From assembly GCF_000265365.1 (NCBI RefSeq), contig NC_018011.1, positions 1,736,001 through 1,800,000 on the forward strand: a DNA stretch of 64,000 nucleotides, written 5' to 3'. Below, one piece after another: positions 41,148-50,299 of this stretch (positions are counted from its first letter, which is position 1; each line of letters begins with the position of its first letter). The position numbers and the translations under genes were made by a program. Origin of the DNA: Alistipes finegoldii DSM 17242. GTDB lineage: Bacteria; Bacteroidota; Bacteroidia; Bacteroidales; Rikenellaceae. Under the pieces are notes generated by a model. That model did not search any database. It saw only the letters and a program-made list of their open reading frames with translations, and was not told the DNA's origin.

Positions 41148-44099
41148 TTAGAATGTTAAGTCGAGTCCGAAGGTGAATTGCCGGGCCATAGGATACTGCG
41201 CTTGGTACATGTTGGAGTTACCTTCAGGATCGAGTCCCGTGAATTTGGTGAACGTAAACAGGTTCTGGGCCTGTGCGTAAATCCGGGCGCCTCCGATGAA
41301 CCGGGTCTTGCGCAGCCACTCCTGCGGGAAGGTGTAGCTGAGCATGAGGTTCTTCAGACGCAGGAACGAAGCGTCCTCCAGCAGGCGGTCGTCGAACTCG
41401 GTGTAGACGCCGTGGCGCGGAATGTCGGTGATGTCGCCCGGTTTCTTCCAGCGGTTGAGCAGGCGTTTCGACTGGTTGAAGGAGACGAAGCGGCCGTTCG
41501 ACTCGTCGAAATAGCGGTCGTTGTTGATCATCCAGCGGTCGGCCACCCAAGCGAACTGTGCCGAGAGCGAAAGCCCCTTCCATGTCAGCGTCGTGCCGAA
41601 GCCGCCCTGCCACGGGGCGAAGAAGCTCTTGCCGGTCAGCACCTTGTCCTCGTCGCGGAGTTCGGTGGTCAGTTCGCCCTGCTTGGTGTACCACAGGGCG
41701 TCGCCGTTGGCGGGATTGACGCCGGCGAAGCGGTTGATGTAGAATTCGCCCACGGGGTGTCCCACGACCAGCTTGGTGTTGGTGCTGGACATTTCGTACT
41801 CCGTGACGCCGTTATAGAGTTCGGTGATCTTGTTCTTGTTGTAGGATACGTTGGCGTTCACGCTCCACAGGAAGTCCTTGCTTGCGACGACGGCGCCCGA
41901 CAGGCTCAGCTCGACGCCGCGGTTGACCATGCCGCCCACGTTGCTCCAGTGGTAGCCGTAGCCTTTGTCTGCATAGGATTCGGGAACCTCCATCAGCATG
42001 TCGGTCGTCTTCTTGTTGTAGAGTTCGACGTCCAGATTGAGCCGGTTCCAGAAGCCCAGATGCAGGGCCACGTTGGTCGTCCAGAGCTTCTCCCAGCTCA
42101 GCTCCTCGTTGCCCGGCTGGGTGGGGGCGATGCCGGCGTTGCCGAAATAGTTCTGGCCGCCGGTCACCAGCGCGAGGTGTTCGTAGTTGGGAATTTCCGA
42201 GTTGCCCGACGTACCGGTGCTGACGGCGATCTGCGCCAGTGTCAGCCAGCGGCGGGAGTTCTCCATGAATTTCTCGTTGCGCAGGTTCCACATGAAGCCC
42301 ACCGACCAGAAGCCGGCCCAGCGGTTCGAGGCGCCGAAGCGCGAGGAGCCGTCGGTACGCAGCGAGAAGTCGGCGTAGTAACGGTCCGAATAGCTGTACT
42401 CGGCGCGTCCGAAGAACGACAGATAGGCGTAGTTGTCGTCGGTGGTGTCGCTCCAGCGGGTGGCGCGCGGACTCGACGAGATGTTCACCAGTTTGTCGTT
42501 GTTCTGGTCCTTGGTCTGCAGGGCGAAGGCCTCGTACCGGTAGTCGAGTCCCTCCTGCCCCGCGAGGAAGGTGAACATGTGCTTGTTGTCGATGTCGAAC
42601 CGGTAGGTGATCGTATTGGTGACCGAAAGGCTCATTCCGTCGGAGGAGTTGCGCTGTACGGTACCCGAACCGAGGTTGGGGGCGTAGCTCGGATAGGAGA
42701 TGCCGCGGCCCGTCGAGTGCGAATAATCGACGCCGAACTGCGAACGGAGCGTAAGCCCTTCGATCGGGGTCGCCTCGGCGAAGACCGTGGATATGATCTT
42801 GTACTTCTTGTAGTCTACGGGGTTGTTCTTGAGCCATTCGAGCGGGTTCTGCCCCTCGCCCTTCCACGAACCGTCGTTCACCGACGCCAGCGAACCGCCG
42901 GCGCGGTGCGGGTTCCAGTAGGGAAGCATGAAGCGTGCGGCCGAAATCGGTGTGGTCAGGGTGTATTCCCCGTCGTCGGCCTTCTCGATGGTCTGGTAGT
43001 TCATCATCGTGTTGGTGCCGAGTTTGAGCCACTTGGCGGCCCGCTGCTCGACGTTGGCGCGGATCGAGTAGCGTTCGAACGACGAACCCACGGCCGTACC
43101 GTCCTGACTGTAGTAGCCGCCCGAAACGTAGTAGTTGGTCTTTTCGCTGGCTCCTGAGACGGAAAGCTCGTAGTTCTGGAGCAGCGCGGCGTTGCTGAAC
43201 ACCTCGTCGAGCCAGTTGACGTCGGTCTTGGCCAGCACGTTGTAGTTCTTGCCGTCGGTCAGCCCCAGCTCTTTCTCATACTGGATGCGCTCCGAAGTGT
43301 TCATCAGGTCCCAGTTGCCGTAGGCGATCTGCGAAAAACCGAGTTGCATGCGGTAGTTGATCTTCGCGCGGTCGGCCATGCGGCCGCGCTTGGTGGTGAT
43401 GACGATCACGCCGTTGGCCGCGCGCGCACCGTATATAGAGGTGGACGAAGCGTCTTTGAGGACCGAAAGGCTCTCGATGTCGGAGGGATTGATGGTGTTG
43501 AAGTCCCTGCTCGAAATGGCGACGCCGTCCAGAATGTAGAGCGGCGCGGTGCCGGAGTTGATCGAGTTGGTGCCTCGGATGGCCATGGCTGCGGCCTCGC
43601 TCGGCTCACCGGAGTCGGAAAGTACCGTCAGACCCGGAACCTGACCCTGAAGGGCCTGATCGAAGGCCGCCGCCGGGGTGTCCTCGATCTTCTCGGCCTT
43701 GACGGTCGATACCGAGCCTGCGATGGTGCCCTTTTTGCGGACGCCGTAGGCGATCACCACCACGTCGTCGAGCGTCTGCGAATCGCCTTGCAGCGCGACG
43801 TCGCAGGTAACGGAGCTTCGGCCTGCGGGAACCGTGAATTCGAACGGTTTGTAACCGATGTACTGGAAGGTGAGGGTGGTCCCCGCCGAAACGGTTATCC
43901 GGTAGGTGCCGTCGGCGAGTGTGCTCACTCCGCTCGTGGCTCCGGAAATCACGTTGACCCCGATCAGGGGTTGCTTGTCATCCGCCGAAGTGACGATGCC
44001 ACTGACGGTCACGTTTCCCCCCCCCTGAGCCATAGATACGGCCGGTAGGATGCATAGGAAAAGTGCAAGAATGTTGAGTAGAAGTTTCGTTTTTTGCAT
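41148..44099 (-). CDS. SusC/RagA-family TonB-dependent outer-membrane transporter
   Basis: 983 residues: signal peptide (LALFLCILPAVSMAQ), a carboxypeptidase-like regulatory domain (about 29-105, VSGIVTSADDKQPLIGVNVI), the TonB-box-like LDDVVVIAYGVRKKG, a plug (about 115-230: ALQGQVPGLTVLSDSGEPSE and SIYGARAANGVIVITTKRG), then a 22-strand barrel ending QFTFGLDLTF with a terminal aromatic. It heads the nine-gene operon, with a near-consensus promoter immediately upstream, and pairs with the SusD after it. It is full length and intact. Confidence 0.96.
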   Translation of the reverse strand: MQKTKLLLNILALFLCILPAVSMAQGGGNVTVSGIVTSADDKQPLIGVNVISGATSGVSTLADGTYRITVSAGTTLTFQYIGYKPFEFTVPAGRSSVTCDVALQGDSQTLDDVVVIAYGVRKKGTIAGSVSTVKAEKIEDTPAAAFDQALQGQVPGLTVLSDSGEPSEAAAMAIRGTNSINSGTAPLYILDGVAISSRDFNTINPSDIESLSVLKDASSTSIYGARAANGVIVITTKRGRMADRAKINYRMQLGFSQIAYGNWDLMNTSERIQYEKELGLTDGKNYNVLAKTDVNWLDEVFSNAALLQNYELSVSGASEKTNYYVSGGYYSQDGTAVGSSFERYSIRANVEQRAAKWLKLGTNTMMNYQTIEKADDGEYTLTTPISAARFMLPYWNPHRAGGSLASVNDGSWKGEGQNPLEWLKNNPVDYKKYKIISTVFAEATPIEGLTLRSQFGVDYSHSTGRGISYPSYAPNLGSGTVQRNSSDGMSLSVTNTITYRFDIDNKHMFTFLAGQEGLDYRYEAFALQTKDQNNDKLVNISSSPRATRWSDTTDDNYAYLSFFGRAEYSYSDRYYADFSLRTDGSSRFGASNRWAGFWSVGFMWNLRNEKFMENSRRWLTLAQIAVSTGTSGNSEIPNYEHLALVTGGQNYFGNAGIAPTQPGNEELSWEKLWTTNVALHLGFWNRLNLDVELYNKKTTDMLMEVPESYADKGYGYHWSNVGGMVNRGVELSLSGAVVASKDFLWSVNANVSYNKNKITELYNGVTEYEMSSTNTKLVVGHPVGEFYINRFAGVNPANGDALWYTKQGELTTELRDEDKVLTGKSFFAPWQGGFGTTLTWKGLSLSAQFAWVADRWMINNDRYFDESNGRFVSFNQSKRLLNRWKKPGDITDIPRHGVYTEFDDRLLEDASFLRLKNLMLSYTFPQEWLRKTRFIGGARIYAQAQNLFTFTKFTGLDPEGNSNMYQAQYPMARQFTFGLDLTF

Positions 44100-44124
44100 A
44101 AGTGGATGATACTTTCTTACGCGG

Positions 44125-44156
44125 CAAAGAAAAATAATTAAAATGAATTTGCCAAA
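44125..44156 (-). promoter_or_regulatory. Promoter of the SusCD/protease operon
   Basis: On the minus strand TTTG (44156-44153), a 20-nt spacer and TTTCTTTG (44132-44125, one mismatch to TAnnTTTG) lie 25 bp before the susC ATG. The rest of the 825-bp AT-rich gap (to 44810) shows no gene on either strand and may hold upstream control sites. Confidence 0.6.
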
Positions 44157-44809
44157 TATTCAAAATGGATGAAATGTAAGCCGGAGTGCCTGAAAAGGGC
44201 TGTTTCGGTGCTCTGTCCGGTGTGTTTATGCGGTCTATTCGATTCTTAATTAATAACTTAAGGTTTTGTTTCGATTTGTTCCGATCGGGTTGGATAATAT
44301 TCAAAATATTTTTACAAAAATGTAGAAATGAGTTTGCTTATTTTGAAATTTTATCATTATCTGAGCGGTGCGCGGTCGGATTCCGGGGCGGGGATTTAGC
44401 GGGCCGGAAGCTTCGGAAGCGGAAAACGGGCGTTTGTTTTTGATATATTTTAAGAAATGGCCTCCTTTTGTTGTCCGGTTTTAGGAAGCCGTAAAAAAAT
44501 GTCGAAATATTTGCCGAAGGAGGGCTTTTCACCCCCGAAATTGAGAAAAGATAACAATTTCTTTAATTTTGTTAATCCCGCTTTGCAGGGAACGAGACGT
44601 CTTGAAAGCGGTCTGAAAGGCCTTTTCGGAGGTTTAATTAGGCTGAAACGGGAAATTTTGTGCCGATGCAGTCGTTTTTACCGGGGCTAAACTTACGGAT
44701 TGTAAGCATTATTGTCATATTTCATATTAATACATAACTTTTCAAGCAGAAATCTACCCACCTTGCGAGGAAACGTTGCTTTATGCTCCCGATTATCCTG
44801 AAAATTGAT

Positions 44810-44817
44810 TAAATTTG
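44810..44817 (+). promoter_or_regulatory. -7 element upstream of the GH123-like gene
   Basis: TAAATTTG matches TAnnTTTG. No good -33 box is seen at the right distance. Transcription would start at about 44,823, just at the ATG of the short ORF that precedes the GH123-like gene. Confidence 0.45.
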
Positions 44818-44824
44818 ATTCGTT

Positions 44825-44920
44825 ATGCGAAAATGGCGCTACCTCGCCGCCGAACACCCCGCCGTGGTCGAACGCCTGCGCGGAGAGCTGCGAAAATTAG
44901 GTTTCCGATTTAAAAAATAA
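44825..44920 (+). pseudogene. 31-codon ORF resembling a sulfatase C-terminus
   Basis: The product begins MRKWRYLAAEHPAVVERLR and ends GFRFKK. The LAAEHP-VVERLR-L pattern is that commonly found at the extreme C-terminus of arylsulfatases. A TGA lies three codons upstream in frame, so the rest of a sulfatase is gone. The stop is 5 bp before the GH123-like ATG. It is either a deletion remnant or, less likely, a real short leader peptide since a -7 box sits just upstream. Confidence 0.45.
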
Positions 44921-44925
44921 CTGCC

Positions 44926-46698
44926 ATGACCCTTTCTTACGACAAAATCCTGCGGCGCGCGGCGCTTTGCATGCTGATGCTGCTTATGACGGGCGCCTGC
45001 TCCCGGCGCGGCCCCGTGCTCACGTTCCGCGAGGCGGACGATCCTACGGCCGATACGCTCGCCGACTGGTCGGGCGTCGCTTCGGGCCTGCATGCCGCTT
45101 GGGGCACGACCGACAAACGTTACGCCCGCTCCGTCGTGCCCTGCGCCGCGGAGTCCGAATGCCGCCTGACGGCATGGCGCGGCGAACGGGTTTCGGCCCA
45201 GTTGGTACTGTGGAGCGTCGACAGCGTCGGAGGCGTGGAGTGCCGCATCGGGAAATTCCGCTCGGACGGCGCTTGTCTTCCCGCCGGAATCGCGCAGGCC
45301 CGCTTCGTGCGTTACGTGCTCACCGACACGTTCGGTCCGGGCTGCGGCCACCGCAAGGACGGCGATTTCCCTGTTTCGCTCGCGGCCGACATGCTCGACA
45401 CGCTCGGCCGCTTCGACATGGATGCGCGCACTGCGCGTCCGGTGTGGCTGACCGTCTCCGTGCCGGACGACGCGCCGGCAGGCGTCTACCGCTCCTGCGT
45501 CGAAGTGACGGGCTGCGGCGTGAAAAGCCTCGAACTGCCCCTCGAACTCCGCGTGCAGGAGCGGCGTTTGCCCCGCCCTGCGGAGTGGAGTTACCACCTC
45601 GACCTCTGGCAGCATCCTGCGGCCGCGGCGCGGGTAATGGGTCTCGCCCTGTGGAGCGACGCGCACTTCGACGCCCTGCGTCCGCTGGTGCGGATGCTCG
45701 CCGACGCCGGACAGAAGGTCGTCACGGCGACGCTCAACAAGGACCCGTGGAACCACCAGTGTTTCGACGCCTATGAAGACATGATCCACTGGACCAAGCG
45801 CGCTGACGGCACTTGGGTGTACGACTATTCGCTCTTCGACCGCTGGGTCGGACTTTGCGCCGGGGAGGGGATCGACCGGCAGATAAACTGCTATTCGATG
45901 CTGCCGTGGAACAACGAACTGCACTATTACGATGCGGCGGCGGACCGCATCGTCGAGGTCCGGGCCAACCCCGGAACGCCCGAATTCGAAGCGATGTGGG
46001 GACCGTTCCTCCGGGATTTCGAAGCGCACCTCGACGCGAAAGGATGGCTCGGCAAGTGCTGTGTCGCCATGGACGAGCGCTCGCCCGAAACCATGGATGC
46101 GGCGATCGGCCTGCTGCGCAGCGCAGCTCCCGGACTGGGAATCGCCATGGCCGACAACCACGCCAGCTATAAACGCTATGCCGATCTGGACGACGTCTGC
46201 GTGCAGATCGACTGCCGCGTGGCTGACGAGGACCTCGCCCGGCGCCGCCGCGACGGACTGCTGACGACCTATTACGTCTGCTGTTCGTCGGCATTCCCCA
46301 ATACGTTCACCTTCTCCGAGCCGTGGGAAGCGGTCTATATGGCATGGTTTGCCGCGGCGTGCGGCTACGACGGCATGCTGCGCTGGTCGTATAACTCGTG
46401 GCCCGCCGACCCCGTGCGCGACTCGCGTTTCACGGCATGGCCTGCGGGCGACACCTACCTCGTCTATCCCGACGCCCGCTCGTCGATCCGCTTCGAGCGG
46501 CTGCGGGAGGGGATTCAGGATTACGAGAAGATCCGCATCCTGCGCGGCGAACTGGCCTCGGACAACACTCCCGAAGGCGCCGCAAAACGCGCCGAACTCG
46601 AAGCCGCGGTGCGTCCCTTCGAAGCGCACGACCCCGCACGGCCGTGGCCCGACCTGCTCCGCAGGGCCAAGGAGACGCTCGCCCGCCTGAGCGAATAG
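44926..46698 (+). CDS. GH123/DUF4091-type glycosidase lipoprotein (putative beta-N-acetylgalactosaminidase)
   Basis: 590 residues, lipobox TGAC-SRRG. Residues about 60-210 are a beta-sandwich (RGERVSAQLVLWSVDSVGGV, VWLTVSVPDDAPAGVYRSCV), followed by a (beta/alpha)8 barrel with the DUF4091 region (GYDGMLRWSYNSW, LVYPDARSSIRFERLREG). GH123 enzymes use a D-E pair in substrate-assisted catalysis; CVAMDERSPET gives D383-E384. The best guess is exo-beta-GalNAc release, as in glycosphingolipid or chondroitin breakdown. It is monocistronic on the plus strand between two minus-strand operons, and ends at a terminator. Confidence 0.8.
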   Translation: MTLSYDKILRRAALCMLMLLMTGACSRRGPVLTFREADDPTADTLADWSGVASGLHAAWGTTDKRYARSVVPCAAESECRLTAWRGERVSAQLVLWSVDSVGGVECRIGKFRSDGACLPAGIAQARFVRYVLTDTFGPGCGHRKDGDFPVSLAADMLDTLGRFDMDARTARPVWLTVSVPDDAPAGVYRSCVEVTGCGVKSLELPLELRVQERRLPRPAEWSYHLDLWQHPAAAARVMGLALWSDAHFDALRPLVRMLADAGQKVVTATLNKDPWNHQCFDAYEDMIHWTKRADGTWVYDYSLFDRWVGLCAGEGIDRQINCYSMLPWNNELHYYDAAADRIVEVRANPGTPEFEAMWGPFLRDFEAHLDAKGWLGKCCVAMDERSPETMDAAIGLLRSAAPGLGIAMADNHASYKRYADLDDVCVQIDCRVADEDLARRRRDGLLTTYYVCCSSAFPNTFTFSEPWEAVYMAWFAAACGYDGMLRWSYNSWPADPVRDSRFTAWPAGDTYLVYPDARSSIRFERLREGIQDYEKIRILRGELASDNTPEGAAKRAELEAAVRPFEAHDPARPWPDLLRRAKETLARLSE

Positions 46699-46714
46699 CT
46701 GCGGTGCGTAGACG

Positions 46715-46752
46715 AATCGGGAGAGGAGCTTGGGGGCCTCTCCCGATTTTTT
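46715..46752 (+). terminator. Terminator of the GH123-like gene
   Basis: A 12-bp stem AATCGGGAGAGG (46715-46726) / CCTCTCCCGATT (46737-46748) is followed by a T-run to 46752, 17 bp after the stop. Confidence 0.85.
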
Positions 46753-46837
46753 ACCGCTTTGCGGTCTGCGCTGTGCGGCGGAAGAGCCCCTCCCCGTTGT
46801 TACTGCCGATATCCGGCCGGATGAGGGCCGTCGTTTC

Positions 46838-46885
46838 AAATTCAGAAAACGCCTTACGGTTATCCGTAAGGCGTTTTCTGAATTT
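46838..46885. terminator. Perfect 22-bp hairpin between convergent genes
   Basis: Arms 46838-46859 and 46864-46885 are exact complements around the loop TTAT; no T-run follows on either side. The position, 88 bp beyond the GH92 stop, suits the end of the minus-strand locus, but the length and perfection exceed a usual terminator. Confidence 0.6.
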
Positions 46886-46972
46886 ACATTGTCATGCGGG
46901 CGTGCTGGAGTCGTGAATTCGACTTCTCCTCTCCCTCGCGGCGGGGGCATGAAAGAATCCGAATCCGGCATG

Positions 46973-49258
46973 CTAATTTTTCGGTGCGTCATGATCCGTG
47001 AACGGCATCTTTTCGGGATTTGCTCCCCAGTTGCGGTTGGGGCGCGGACCCATTTGCAGGAAGAGCGTTCCGCCCTGCTGCAGCTCTTCGTGTGTGAACC
47101 ACGGGCGGTCGAGCGGCCTGCCGTTGAGCGTGGCGGACTGGATGTATTTGTTTTGTGCGGATACATCCGGCGCTTTCACCGTAAAGGTTTTACCGCCGCC
47201 GAGGTCGATTGTCGATTTTTCGAAGAGCGGGCATCCGATGTCGTAGACCGGGCGTCCGGGCGCTACCGTGTAGAAGCCCATGGCGCTGAGTACGTACCAA
47301 GAGGCCATCTCTCCGTAGTCTTCGTCGCCGCAATACCCCAGCGGACCGTCTCCGTACCATACGTCCATAATCTGACGGACCCGGCGCTGGGTCATCCATG
47401 GCTGTCCCGCGTAGTTGTAGAGGTAGGGAATGTGTCATGTAATCTCGTTGCCGTGGGAGTACATGCCGATCCACCCCGTCATGTCGGGGTATTGTTTCAG
47501 AAAATCGTATTTCTGATAGAGGGGGACGTTGGTTTCGAACATTGTCTGGAGCTTGTCCGTGAATTTCTCCCGGCCGCCCATCAGGCCGATCAGCCCTTCC
47601 ACGTCATGGGGGACGTACCACGTGTAGTTCCAGCCGTTGTTTTCGGTGTAGAACTCCCGTCTGCCCTGTCCTCCCGACCAGATCGGATCGAAAGGTTCGA
47701 TCCAGCGGCCGTCAGCCGTCTTGGGGCGCATGAATCCCGTCGCGGTATCGAAGACGTTCTGATAATTGAGCGCCCGTTTCAGGTAGTATTGGTAATCCTC
47801 TTCCTTGTTCAGCTCTTTGGCCAAGATGCTCATGCACCAGTCGTCGTAACAGTTTTCGAGGGTGATGGCCACCGATTGCCGCCCGAATCCTACCTCTTTG
47901 ACCCATTCCGGCTGGTCGGAGGGCTTGGCCGGGAAGAATCCCTTCTCCCAGTACACCTTGTCGAGTTCGGTTCCCCGCCAGTCGTTCGTGCTGGGGCGCG
48001 AGAGCATGGTCGCTTCTTTGGAGTTGCGTTTCATCGCTTCGTAGGCGGTTTCGATGTCGAAATCGCGGTATCCCTTCATGTAGGCGTCGGTGATCGTCGC
48101 CGTTTCGTGGCGGCCGATCATATTGCGGAACCCTCCGCTGTTGACCAACCAGTCGCCCTCCTGCTGCATCCGGACGTAGGAGCGCATCAGGTCGTTCTGG
48201 ATTTCAGGCTCAATCAACAGGCATAACGGGAAGAGCGAGTGGTGCGATCCCCAGTTGGAGCCGACCTTGTAGAAGTTATGGCCGCCGGTTTCATGCACCT
48301 GTTTGTCGAACCGGCTGTAATAGCGTCCTCCCTGTTCGGTCAGGTCGATGGATTGGCTGCCCAGCATCACGCGGTAGAGCGCCGTATAGAAAATGGTTTT
48401 CTGCCGCTGCGTGCCTCCTTCGACTCTGATTCTGCCCAAAGCGTCGTTCCAGATTTTCCGGGCGTCGTTTTTCGTTTTTTCGAAGTCCCAATCCGGAATT
48501 TCCGCCGTCAGGTTTTTCTTTGCCTGCTCCATGCTGATGAATGACACTCCGATTTTGACCATGATCTCCTCATCGCGGGATGTCCTGAATGAAACGCAGG
48601 CGCCGATGCGCTCGCCCTCCTGAAAGTCCTTTTCGCTTTTCGACGAATCGTTCCAAGTAATGGCCGAGCTGAACGGTTTGCTGAACTCTGCGTAGTAATA
48701 GGCCGTCTGGGTGCTGTCCACCGTCTCGGTGGATTCGATGCAGTTCTGCCCGGCGATTCGAATCGTCCGGTTGTTGTTGATCAGGATATTGGCCTGCTCC
48801 GACTGCGGGAAGCGGAACTTGTAGAATGAAGCGTGTTGCGAGACGGTCATCGCCGCGTCGATGTCGTAATCTTCGAGCAGCAACCGGGTGTAATAGGGGG
48901 TTACGGTCTCGAAGTCGTGATCGAAACCGGATGCGTATTCTTCCGCTTCGACTGCGGGCGTGCCCGTCGTGGCCATGATCTCTGCGAGCGGCTTGGTGGC
49001 GTAACGGGGCAGCGCGCGGATCGAGAAGCCGGAGATCCGGTCGGCCAGATATCTGTCAGCCAGCGGCGGATAGGGATTCTGCCCGACCTGCACCATGCCG
49101 TGGGGCAGCTGGGTCATCGAGTTGGTGGCAACGAGCAGGTGGCCGATCGTTCCCGTGTTGGGATTGACGTAATCGACAGGCTCTTTTCGGGCCGATTCCA
49201 CGCACGAGACCAGACCGGCGAGAAGAATTGCAAGACAATATGAAAAGAGTGGTTTCAT
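46973..49258 (-). pseudogene. GH92 alpha-mannosidase interrupted by an in-frame TGA
   Basis: One continuous frame of 761 codons plus the final stop, with TGA at 47435-47437 (codon 608). Before it: lipobox VSC-VESARKEPVDYVNPNTGT, TNSMTQLPHGMVQVGQNPYP, and the GH92 (alpha/alpha)6 barrel up to GMYSHGNEIT, where the Glu (residue 605) is the expected catalytic acid. After it: HIPYLYNYAGQPW, GDEDYGEMASWYVLSAMGFY with the expected catalytic base region, and a normal C-terminus. Everything after the TGA is conserved and in frame, so the lesion is a single nonsense change, a sequencing error or, least likely, recoding. The truncated product would lack the catalytic base. GH92 enzymes are Ca-dependent exo-alpha-mannosidases. 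It is the last gene of the damaged glycan locus, 34 bp after GH5. Confidence 0.85.
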
Positions 49259-49292
49259 AAATGGTGGTTTTAGTTGAGTTCAGGTCTTGGGC

Positions 49293-50294
49293 TTAGGGCC
49301 TTTTTTCCCGGATCCGGTCCCGGATAAACTGGCCGTAGGGCTGTTTGACGTTGGTGAACCGGCATGCCGCGCAGCTGCCCGGAACGAGATTGTCCGCCGT
49401 GCCTTCGCCGTCCGAGAAGTTCCATGTCGCCCAGCTGACTCTCTGCTTGCCCGGATTGTCGCCGTCCATGATTTGTATCCATCGCTGCGAGGAGTCCAGA
49501 TCGTATTTTCCCGAACCGTTGTACTCGCAGGTGCCCCATTCGGTCACGAATACGGGCAGACGGTCGAGGTAGTTTTGCAGGTTGTCGTAGTTGTAGTGCG
49601 AAGCGGCGTAAAAGTGGTAGGTGTAGAGGATGTTTTTGTACGTGAGCGGGTCTTTTACCACGTCGGTGAAGTCTGCGCTCCACTTGGGCGTGCCGCAGAT
49701 CACCACGGCATTCGGAGAGTTGGCCCGGATGATCGGAATGACCCGTTCTGCGTAGCGTTTGACCACGGCCCACGTCACCTCGTCGCCGTTGGGTTCGTTG
49801 CAGATTTCATACAGCACATGGGGTTTGCCGGCGAATTTTTTGGACGCCCATGCGAAGAAATCGTCCGCAGTGTCGTATTTGGGATCGTTCGGATCGCCCG
49901 GATGGAGTACGTGCCAGTCGATGATGCAGTACATGCCGTATTTTTCGCAGTAACCGACCAGCGTCTCGATTTTGTTGCGGAACTTGAGCGGATCGGTGTT
50001 GTAGCCGTTCTCCTCGGCGTAGAGCGCGAGCCGGACGACGTCGCACTGCCACTCTTCGGCCAGCGACCGGTAAGCCTCCTCGGTCTGGCATTTGCCGAAC
50101 CATTGAAGTCCGTGCGTACTCATGCCCCGGAGTTGTAACGCTTTGCCGTTTTGGGCGCATAATTGGATGCCGGAGACTTTCAGGGCGCCGTATTTTTCGA
50201 CGGGGGTGTTGCCCGACTGCCCGTCTTCATTGTTCGGGGAGCAGGAGAATGCGGCTGTCAACGCTATCAGTGACAGCAGTTTGTAGTTTTTCAT
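49293..50294 (-). CDS. GH5-family glycosidase lipoprotein
   Basis: 333 residues, lipobox FSC-SPNNEDG. A GH5 (beta/alpha)8 barrel begins near residue 40 (RGMSTHGLQWFGK, VVRLALYAEENGY). YEICNEPNG gives the acid/base E167, and VFVTEWGT gives the nucleophile E252; WATWNFSDGEGTADNL is the closing loop. The family includes endoglucanases and endomannanases; this one looks most like GH5_2-type cellulases, but the locus (two GH92, GH3) suggests a mannose- or glucose-containing glycan. Gaps to neighbours are 5 and 34 bp. Confidence 0.88.
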   Translation of the reverse strand: MKNYKLLSLIALTAAFSCSPNNEDGQSGNTPVEKYGALKVSGIQLCAQNGKALQLRGMSTHGLQWFGKCQTEEAYRSLAEEWQCDVVRLALYAEENGYNTDPLKFRNKIETLVGYCEKYGMYCIIDWHVLHPGDPNDPKYDTADDFFAWASKKFAGKPHVLYEICNEPNGDEVTWAVVKRYAERVIPIIRANSPNAVVICGTPKWSADFTDVVKDPLTYKNILYTYHFYAASHYNYDNLQNYLDRLPVFVTEWGTCEYNGSGKYDLDSSQRWIQIMDGDNPGKQRVSWATWNFSDGEGTADNLVPGSCAACRFTNVKQPYGQFIRDRIREKRP

Positions 50295-50299
50295 GGGAA

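Noticed and set aside
44186..44690. Two short plus-strand ORFs in the AT-rich gap upstream of susC
   Set aside because: No start signals, no homology and no codon bias like the neighbouring genes.
47435..47437. Selenocysteine or stop-codon reassignment at the GH92 TGA
   Set aside because: No selenocysteine-insertion-like structure was recognised, and TGA is used as a normal stop elsewhere in the window (for example 14381-14383 and 59507-59509). A mutation is simpler.
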